Assembly (NCBI RefSeq): GCF_000017205.1
Contig: NC_009656.1
Location: 2,794,001-2,858,000, forward strand
Length of the DNA: 64,000 nucleotides
Reading direction: 5' to 3'
DNA from: Pseudomonas paraeruginosa PA7
Lineage (GTDB): Bacteria > Pseudomonadota > Gammaproteobacteria > Pseudomonadales > Pseudomonadaceae
Position 1 is the first letter of the stretch. Every line of letters starts with the position of its first letter. The notes beneath the pieces are model-generated. The model was given only the letters and a program-made list of their open reading frames with translations, was not told the origin of the DNA and ran no database searches. This document shows, piece after piece, positions 58,162 to 64,000 of the stretch. The position numbers and the translations under genes are program-made.

Positions 58162-59136
58162 TCATGCACGGACTCCGCGATACAGCTGCCAGGCCAGCCG
58201 GCCGGGGCGGGCGGCGATGGCGGCATCGACCTCGATCCGCGGCAGGTCCAGTGGATCGCCGCGGGAGTCGACCAGCCCGCGGCGGGCGCCGAAGGCGAAG
58301 CGATAGCCGAGCCGCCCGAGGCTCGCGCGCAGCTGTGGGCTGGCCTGGGTCGCGCCGGGCATGGGGCGGGCCCGGCAGTACACCGGCAGAGGAGCGTTGC
58401 ACTGCTGCTGGAGTAGGCGATGGGCGTGGCCAAGGGTTTCCGGTTCCGCGCAGAAGCTGTCCGGCGCTTGCGGGCCCTGGCCGTAGAGGCCGAAGCGGAC
58501 CAGGCCGGAGTTCTCCAGGCGGCGGAGTTGCCCCCAGTCGGGAGTGGCCTGCGCGTCGGCGGGCGGACAGGCCGCGCGCAATGCCTGCCGGGAGGCCGGG
58601 TCGAGGCGTTCGAGCTTGCCCAGCAGGGCCGCGAGGTGGCGGCTGCGCCGGACATCGTCGCGCGTCCGCTCGAGCACCGGCGCGAGCGCCGGGCCGCAAT
58701 AACGCTGCAACAGTTCCAGCAGCGGCGCGGCGGCGACCGTGTCGGCCTGCCACAGCGTGTCGCCTACGGCTTCGCGCCAGCCGCGCGGATCGCCGCCGAG
58801 GAAGACGCTGGCGGGCATCTCGTAGCGCTCCAGCAGGGGATAGACCTGCTCGACCAGCTCCGGCGTGCTGCCGTCGAGGCTCAACGCTATGCGCAGATCG
58901 TTTGCCGAAGGCCGCTCCAGCAGATGCTCCAGAGGCACGCAGAGGAAGTGCCGTTGCAGCCAGAGCAGCAGGTTTTCCAGGCTTCGCCGCTCGAGGCAAC
59001 GGCCCTGGCGGTGCGGCAGAGCCGCCAGGCGAGGCTCGGCGGCCAGTCGCCCGAGGCGCAGGACGATGCCGTTCTGGCGCAGGCGGCGCTGGCCCGCGGC
59101 GGAGTTCAGGTAGGTCATGCCGATCAGGCGCTGCAT
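58162..59136 (-). CDS. Polysaccharide-deacetylase-like protein
   Basis: 324 aa. The core IALSLDGSTPELVEQVYPLL...YEMPASVFLGG parallels the NodB motif in which strand 1 (LTFDDG) leads to a helix and then P-x-x-x-F. Only one of the two usual aspartates is present (LSLDGS), so catalysis may be altered or lost. No signal peptide is evident (MQRLIGMTYLNSAAGQRRLR). A small open frame precedes it. Function unknown. Confidence 0.65.
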   Translation of the reverse strand: MQRLIGMTYLNSAAGQRRLRQNGIVLRLGRLAAEPRLAALPHRQGRCLERRSLENLLLWLQRHFLCVPLEHLLERPSANDLRIALSLDGSTPELVEQVYPLLERYEMPASVFLGGDPRGWREAVGDTLWQADTVAAAPLLELLQRYCGPALAPVLERTRDDVRRSRHLAALLGKLERLDPASRQALRAACPPADAQATPDWGQLRRLENSGLVRFGLYGQGPQAPDSFCAEPETLGHAHRLLQQQCNAPLPVYCRARPMPGATQASPQLRASLGRLGYRFAFGARRGLVDSRGDPLDLPRIEVDAAIAARPGRLAWQLYRGVRA

Positions 59137-59163
59137 GGCGAGCCCCTGCTCATTCGCGCCGCA

Positions 59164-59262
59164 TCACCGGCGGCCCGTCGGCGGCGCCGGCAGGCTTGTC
59201 GGCAACCTCCTGGCCGGCGCCTGCGGGGTGGGCATGCGGACCCGGGTGGTCGATTCAGTCAT
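59164..59262 (-). CDS. Possible small Pro/Arg-rich protein
   Basis: 32 codons (MTESTTRVRMPTPQAPARRL...) with GAGGAGG eight bases upstream of the ATG and 27 bp before the deacetylase-like gene. The good ribosome site is the only support; composition may be due to GC bias. Could be a leader peptide. Confidence 0.3.
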   Translation of the reverse strand: MTESTTRVRMPTPQAPARRLPTSLPAPPTGRR

Positions 59263-59263
59263 G

Positions 59264-59820
59264 AGCGGGCCTCCTCGGAAGGGTTGCTGCGAGCACGACG
59301 ACGCGTGGCCTTGAACCAGGGCTTTGCCGGCGAACCCGGCGGTTGATCGATGGGGACTGCATGGCACCGGAAACGCTACAAAGGATCGATATGATTCTTT
59401 TTTGACGCTAACACAGTCGATAGACGTTTTATTGACGCCCTGCCTCTGTTGTAAAACCGTCAGGCTATGCCAAACGGCTGCCCGAGAAGGGGCGCAGGCC
59501 TGGAGCGACAAGCCTTTGCGGGGACGGGAGCGGCGTGGAGAACGGTATTCGGATTGGTTATAAGAAATCCGATTTGCATGGAATTTGCCGACGAATGGTC
59601 GCTTCTCGGGAGGAGTTGCTGGGTTTGCCTGGCGGCGTGGAACCTTTCGCTTGCCTCCAGAGAGAGGAGAGGAGCGCCATAGAGCCTTTCTTTCTCCGTC
59701 AAGGGCGGAGCTTGCAGACTGTTTTGCAAAACATGACAACTTTTTAACGCGCATTGTTATAAAGTTTCGCCCTTTCTGCCGGTAACCGTCCGGCAGGGTC
59801 CGGTTTCTGCGGGAGTGAAG
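59264..59820 (+). other. 557-bp intergenic region between divergent units
   Basis: No convincing gene on either strand; several short frames lack ribosome sites. AT-rich patches (GATTCTTTTTTGACGCTAAC near 59392 and GCATTGTTATAAAGTTTCGC near 59752) are candidate promoter parts for the deacetylase side and the SPFH operon respectively. The region looks like a shared regulatory zone. Confidence 0.4.
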
Positions 59821-61818
59821 ATGAGAGTCGACCTGGATGCCGAAGTCGCCGCCGAGGCGCTGCCACGTTTCCAGCAGGCGCCGCGGCAGTTGCGCCAGTT
59901 GTGGTGGTGGGGGCTGGCCAGCGTGGGGCTGGGGGGCGCCTGCGCCTTGCTGGGCTTCTTCGTCAGCCTGTTCGCCGCGGACTCGCTCTGGCCTCCGCTG
60001 CTGTACAACCTCGGCGCGGCCTGGCTGGTGCTGTTCGCCGGGCTGCACGCGGCCTACCGCGTCGCGGCCTGGCGCTGCGTCGCCCTGGGCGCCGAGGCCA
60101 GTGCGCGGCCAGCCTGGCTGTGCTGGCCGCGGGCGGATCTCGAGCCCGTTCCCGATACGGCCTACGAACGCTTGCTGGAGCGCCTTGGCCAGGCCGTCGC
60201 CGGGGGCCTGGCCCAGCTTGGCCAGGCCGCCCTCTGGCTGGCGGCGAGCGCAGCGCTGGCGCTGGGCCTGGTGGCGGCCGGCTGGCGCCTGGACCTGCCG
60301 CCGACGAATTCCGGGCAGGCGGCCGACCTCGGCATCGGTTTCTGCCTGCTGCTGGCCTTCGCGGTGCTGGTGCTGGAACGCCGCTTCGCCGCCCAGGGCG
60401 AGATGCAGTGGCCGGAGGCGTCGTCGCTCGGGCAACTGGCGCGGGTGCTGATCGGTACGCTGCTGCTCGCCGCCTTCGGTCTGTTCCTGGCCCGCCAGGG
60501 ACAGCCGTGGGCGCCGCGCCTGGCGGTGCTGCTCGGCCTGCTGCCGGGCGTAGTGGCGCTGGAGCTGCTGGGCAGGGCGATCCTGGCGATGTTCGCGCCG
60601 CCGCGCGCCGGTCTCGAGCCGCGCCTGGTCGCGACCAGCCTGCTGGCCGACCTGTTGCGCTGGCCGCCGCGTCCGTTGCAGCGTCTGCAGAACGAATTGC
60701 ACCAGCGTTTCGGCATCGACCTGCGCCAGGTCTGGGCGTTCGGCTTCATGCGCCGGGCCTTCCTGCCGGTGCTGGCGGTGGTGTCGCTGAGCGGCTGGCT
60801 GCTCAGCGGCGTGCGCGAGATCGGCATGGACGCGCGTGGCGTCTACGAGCGCTTCGGCAAGCCGGTCGCGGTACTCGGCCCCGGCCTCCACCTGGGGTTG
60901 CCCTGGCCGCTGGGGCGGGTGCTGGCGGTGGAGAACGGCGTAGTCCATGAACTGGCCACCAGCGTCGCCACCGGCAACGGCGAAGCCGAGCCATTGGCGC
61001 CCGCCGAGGGCCCGGCGCCGGACAGTGCCAACCGCCTGTGGGACGCCTCCCATGTCAGCGAAAAGTCCCAGGTCATCGCCAGCCTGGCCGACCACCGGCA
61101 GAGCTTCCAGATCGTCAACATGGACGTGCGCATCGTCTACCGCATCGGCCTCGATGATGCGGCGGCACTGGCGGCGACCTACCGCAGCGGCGATCTCCCG
61201 GCGCTGGTGCGCAGCACCGCCAGCCGCGTGCTGGTGCACGCCTTCGCCTCGCGGACCCTCGACGAAGTGCTGGGCGAACAGCGCGCCGGGCTCGCCGGGG
61301 AAGTCGGCCAGGCCGTGCAGGCCGAGCTGGATCGTCTTGGCAGCGGGGTCGAAGTGCTCGGCGCCGCGATCGAGGCGATCCACCCGCCGGCCGGCGCGGC
61401 GAATGCCTATCATGCGGTGCAGGCCGCGCAGATTACCGCCCGGGCGCTGATCGCCCGCGAGCGCGGACAGGCCGCCGCACAGCGCAACGAGGCGCAGTTG
61501 CGGGCCAGCGTGGCGCACGACCAGGCCAGCGCGCAGGCGCGCGAAACCCTCGCCGTCGCGCAGGTGGCCGAGCGCCGCTTCGCCGCCGAGCGCCAGGGCT
61601 ATGCCGAGGCCGGCCAGGCCTTCCTGCTGGAAGCCTATTACCAGCAACTCGGCCTCGGTCTGGGCAAGGCCCGGCTGCTGCTGGTCGATCACCGCATCGC
61701 CGGTACGGGCGCGCCGACCATCGACTTGCGCGGTCTCGGCCTCGGTCGCCTGGATTCCCCGTCTTCGTCCCGTCCGCCCGCCGTCCCGGCGCGCGCGGCC
61801 GGGCAACCCGCACCATGA
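59821..61818 (+). CDS. HflK-like SPFH membrane protein with extra N-terminal membrane segments
   Basis: 665 aa; I use the ATG at 59821, two codons inside a GTG. The N-terminal half has several hydrophobic segments (LWWWGLASVGLGGACALLGF; LLYNLGAAWLVLFAGLHAAY; GIGFCLLLAFAVLVL; LLIGTLLLAAFGLFL-type), unusual for HflK. The SPFH domain starts at REIGMDARGVYERFGKPVAV and has the long C-terminal helix ARERGQAAAQRNEAQLRASV. Family members form membrane scaffolds that control proteases such as FtsH. First of three such genes; its stop overlaps the next ATG. Confidence 0.82.
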   Translation: MRVDLDAEVAAEALPRFQQAPRQLRQLWWWGLASVGLGGACALLGFFVSLFAADSLWPPLLYNLGAAWLVLFAGLHAAYRVAAWRCVALGAEASARPAWLCWPRADLEPVPDTAYERLLERLGQAVAGGLAQLGQAALWLAASAALALGLVAAGWRLDLPPTNSGQAADLGIGFCLLLAFAVLVLERRFAAQGEMQWPEASSLGQLARVLIGTLLLAAFGLFLARQGQPWAPRLAVLLGLLPGVVALELLGRAILAMFAPPRAGLEPRLVATSLLADLLRWPPRPLQRLQNELHQRFGIDLRQVWAFGFMRRAFLPVLAVVSLSGWLLSGVREIGMDARGVYERFGKPVAVLGPGLHLGLPWPLGRVLAVENGVVHELATSVATGNGEAEPLAPAEGPAPDSANRLWDASHVSEKSQVIASLADHRQSFQIVNMDVRIVYRIGLDDAAALAATYRSGDLPALVRSTASRVLVHAFASRTLDEVLGEQRAGLAGEVGQAVQAELDRLGSGVEVLGAAIEAIHPPAGAANAYHAVQAAQITARALIARERGQAAAQRNEAQLRASVAHDQASAQARETLAVAQVAERRFAAERQGYAEAGQAFLLEAYYQQLGLGLGKARLLLVDHRIAGTGAPTIDLRGLGLGRLDSPSSSRPPAVPARAAGQPAP

Positions 61819-62849
61819 GGAGCGCCTTCTTGAGCCCCGGACATTCCCACTCGCACGGCCATCCCCACCATCATCACGATCACGATCACGATCACGATCA
61901 CGATCACGCCTCCGCGCCGCCATGGCGGCGCCTGCTGGTCGCCGCCCTGCTGGTGCTGTTCGTGATCACTGCCGCCTGTCTGGTGCAGGTACGTTCGGGC
62001 GAGGCGATGGTGATCACCCGTTTCGGCAATCCGGCGCGGGTCCTGCTCGAACCCGGACTGGCCTGGCGCCTGCCGCTGCCGTTCGAGAACGCGATCCCGG
62101 TCGACCTGCGCCTGCGCACCACCTCCAGCGGCCTGCAGGATGTCGGCACCCGCGACGGCCTGCGGATCATCGTCCAGGCCTACGTGGCTTGGCAGGTGCA
62201 GGGCGATGCCGGGAATGTCCAGCGCTTCATGCGCGCGGTGCGCAACCAGCCGGACGAAGCCGCGCGGCAATTGCGCACCTTCGTCGGCTCGGCGCTGGAG
62301 ACCACCGCCAGCGCCTACGACCTGGCCGACCTGGTGAACACCGAGGCGTCGCGGGTGCGCATCGGCGATTTCGAGGCGCGCCTGCGCGAGCAGATCGACA
62401 GCCAGTTGCTGGCGACCTATGGGGTCAGGGTGGTGCAGGTCGGTATCGAGCGCCTGACCTTGCCCAGCGTGACCCTCGGCGCCACTGTCGACCGCATGCG
62501 CGCCGAGCGCGAGACCATCGCCACCGAGCGTACCGCCGAGGGCCGGCGCCAGGCCGCGGAGATCCGTTCGGCGGCGGAGCGCGACGCGCGGGTGATCCAG
62601 GCCGAGGCTTCGGTGAAAGCCGCGGAGATCGAGGCCCAGGCACGGGTCGAGGCGGCGCGCATCTACGGCAAGGCCTATGCCGGCTCGCCACAGCTGTACA
62701 ACCTGCTGCGCTCGCTCGACACCCTCGGCACCATCGTCAACGGCGACACCCGCCTGGTGCTGCGTACCGACGCCGCGCCGTTCCGCGTGCTGGTCGACGG
62801 GCCGCCGACGCTTCCCGCCGAAGCAGCGGCCAACGGGCGCCGGCCATGA
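61815..62849 (+). CDS. HflC-like SPFH protein with histidine-rich N-terminus
   Basis: 344 aa, overlapping the previous stop by four bases (ATGA). The first 30 residues contain alternating HDHDHDHDH and HSHSHGHPHHHH stretches, a candidate metal-binding tail. One membrane segment (LLVAALLVLFVITAACLVQV) is followed by the SPFH domain (SGEAMVITRFGNPARVLLEP) and a charged coiled coil (RAERETIATERTAEGRRQAA). Probably a subunit with its two neighbours. Confidence 0.82.
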   Translation: MRSAFLSPGHSHSHGHPHHHHDHDHDHDHDHASAPPWRRLLVAALLVLFVITAACLVQVRSGEAMVITRFGNPARVLLEPGLAWRLPLPFENAIPVDLRLRTTSSGLQDVGTRDGLRIIVQAYVAWQVQGDAGNVQRFMRAVRNQPDEAARQLRTFVGSALETTASAYDLADLVNTEASRVRIGDFEARLREQIDSQLLATYGVRVVQVGIERLTLPSVTLGATVDRMRAERETIATERTAEGRRQAAEIRSAAERDARVIQAEASVKAAEIEAQARVEAARIYGKAYAGSPQLYNLLRSLDTLGTIVNGDTRLVLRTDAAPFRVLVDGPPTLPAEAAANGRRP

Positions 62850-63886
62850 GCGGCGATTCGCGCGAAGGGCTGCGCGGTCCCTGGCTGCAGGCCGGACGGC
62901 TGGCGTTCCTGGGGCTGTTCGCGGTGACTCTGCTGGCGGCGCTGGCCTGGGCGTTTTCCAACGTCCGCCAGGTCGGCCCGGAGAACCGCGCCGTGGTGCT
63001 GCGCCTGGGCGCGCTGGAACGCCTGGCCGGTCCCGGCCTGCTGCTGGCCTGGCCGCGGCCGCTGGAACAGGTGGTGCTGCTGCCGTCGACGGAGCAGGTG
63101 ATGGAACGCCGCGTCGAGGGCCTGTTGCGCTCCGAGCAGGCGCGTCGCGCCGACCTCGACGTCAGCCTGTCCAGCGACGCGCTGGCCGGTTCCGGCTACC
63201 TGCTGACCGGCGATGCCGGGGTGGTGCAGCTGGACGTGCGGGTGTTCTACAAGGTCGACGATCCCTACGCCTACGTCCTGCAGGGCGCGCACGTGCTGCC
63301 GGCGCTGGACCGGCTGGTGGCGCGCAATGCCGTGCAGGTCTGCGCCGCGCGCGACCTGGACAGCATCCTGGTGGCGCGCCCGGAACTGCTCGGCAACGAT
63401 GCGGCGGTGGCCGAGCGCCGCGAACGCCTGCGCGGCGACCTGGTGCGGGGCATCAACCGCAGCCTGGCGGCGCTGGCCGAGGCCGGTGGCGGGCTGGGCA
63501 TCCAGGTGGTGCGGGTCGACGTGCAGTCGAGCCTGCCGCGCAATGCGGTGAGCGCCTTCAACGCGGTGCTGACCGCCAGCCAGCTGGCCGAGCAGAATAT
63601 CGCCAAGGCGCGCACCGAGGCGGCGCGGCTGACCCAGGCCGCCACCGAGGGCGCCGACCGTACCCTGCAGGTCGCCCGCGCCGAGGCCGGCGAGCGGCTG
63701 GCCAGGGCGCGCCGCGACAGCGCCAGCATCGTCGGCCTGAGCCCGGCGCTGGGCGCCACCGATCCCGGCCTGCTCTGGCGCCTGTACCGCGAACGGGTGC
63801 CGGCGATCCTCGGCAAGGCCGGCTCGGTCGACAGCGTCGATCCGCGTGACGACGGCCGCCTGATCCTGCAAGGCGGGCAACCATGA
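62846..63886 (+). CDS. Third HflK/HflC-like SPFH membrane protein
   Basis: 346 aa, again overlapping the upstream stop as ATGA. One membrane segment (LAFLGLFAVTLLAALAWAFS) then the SPFH domain (VGPENRAVVLRLGALERLAG) and helical end (TEAARLTQAATEGADRTLQV). The three genes are translationally coupled, which suggests a hetero-oligomeric scaffold. The usual hflKC pair of the genome lies elsewhere, so this is an additional set. Confidence 0.82.
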   Translation: MSGDSREGLRGPWLQAGRLAFLGLFAVTLLAALAWAFSNVRQVGPENRAVVLRLGALERLAGPGLLLAWPRPLEQVVLLPSTEQVMERRVEGLLRSEQARRADLDVSLSSDALAGSGYLLTGDAGVVQLDVRVFYKVDDPYAYVLQGAHVLPALDRLVARNAVQVCAARDLDSILVARPELLGNDAAVAERRERLRGDLVRGINRSLAALAEAGGGLGIQVVRVDVQSSLPRNAVSAFNAVLTASQLAEQNIAKARTEAARLTQAATEGADRTLQVARAEAGERLARARRDSASIVGLSPALGATDPGLLWRLYRERVPAILGKAGSVDSVDPRDDGRLILQGGQP

Positions 63887-63923
63887 ACCGCGGACCGGAG
63901 GCGCCCTTCGCGGGCTGTGAAAC

Positions 63924-64000
63924 AATGGACGGACAAGCGAACGTGAAACGGCTACCCTGCGTCGGCATCAACTCTCGGCATGCGCCAGCGAAGCGCCGCG
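63924..64000 (+). CDS. Possible start of the next gene (cut by window edge)
   Basis: An ATG at 63924 opens a frame (MDGQANVKRLPCVGINSRHA...) that continues to the window end. Twenty-five codons are too few to judge; no clear ribosome site. Confidence 0.25.

Overview
The window is GC-rich chromosomal DNA from Pseudomonas aeruginosa or a very close relative. The flanking genes follow the order I recall for the PAO1 interval from PA2468 (foxI) to PA2437. No rRNA, tRNA or CRISPR array was seen.

Layout: (1) 1-5175, the ferrioxamine uptake locus foxI (cut by the window edge)-foxR-foxA-foxB, with a Fur-box-like site ahead of foxA. (2) 5222-7772, a small exported protein followed by a decayed partial copy of its own 3' end, then the two-partner-secretion exporter cdiB. 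(3) 7885-18965, the contact-dependent inhibition effector cdiA (3563 aa) and its overlapping immunity gene. (4) 18966-40562, about 21.6 kb of accessory DNA: some fifteen displaced cdiA-CT/immunity modules, intact, truncated or frameshifted, separated by REP-associated tyrosine transposase (RAYT) elements and their ~180-bp non-autonomous derivatives, by a second repeat (here 'repeat B') that carries a boxA-like sequence and usually an 18-bp palindrome, and by two IS4-type transposase remnants. Visible toxin types include EndoU, a CdiA_C-like tRNase candidate, an Ntox21-like RNase candidate, a papain-like fold, a ParB-like domain, the front half of a DNA/RNA non-specific endonuclease, and several unassigned families. 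(5) 40703-48572, housekeeping genes: a GNAT, a methyltransferase, a YgdI/YgdR-type lipoprotein, a Fes-like esterase, an exported protein, the sigma-54 activator gcsR and an exported amidohydrolase. (6) 48690-57182, a LysR regulator and the glycine/serine catabolic operon gcvH2-gcvP2-glyA2-sdaA-gcvT2 behind a GcsR/sigma-54 promoter. (7) 57293-63886, a Myb-like protein, a deacetylase-like protein and three consecutive HflK/HflC-like SPFH membrane proteins.

How it works together: cdiB exports CdiA, whose C-terminal toxin is neutralised in kin by the overlapping cdiI. The array looks like a fossil record and possible donor store. New toxin/immunity pairs appear to enter at a short conserved junction in cdiA (GCAAAA followed by ACTG, encoding an AK-G/A-T stretch), pushing older pairs downstream. 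RAYT elements, IS remnants and single-base indels then repeatedly destroy toxin parts while immunity genes stay open. Names and functions of unknown toxins are inferred from sequence patterns only; no database search was possible.
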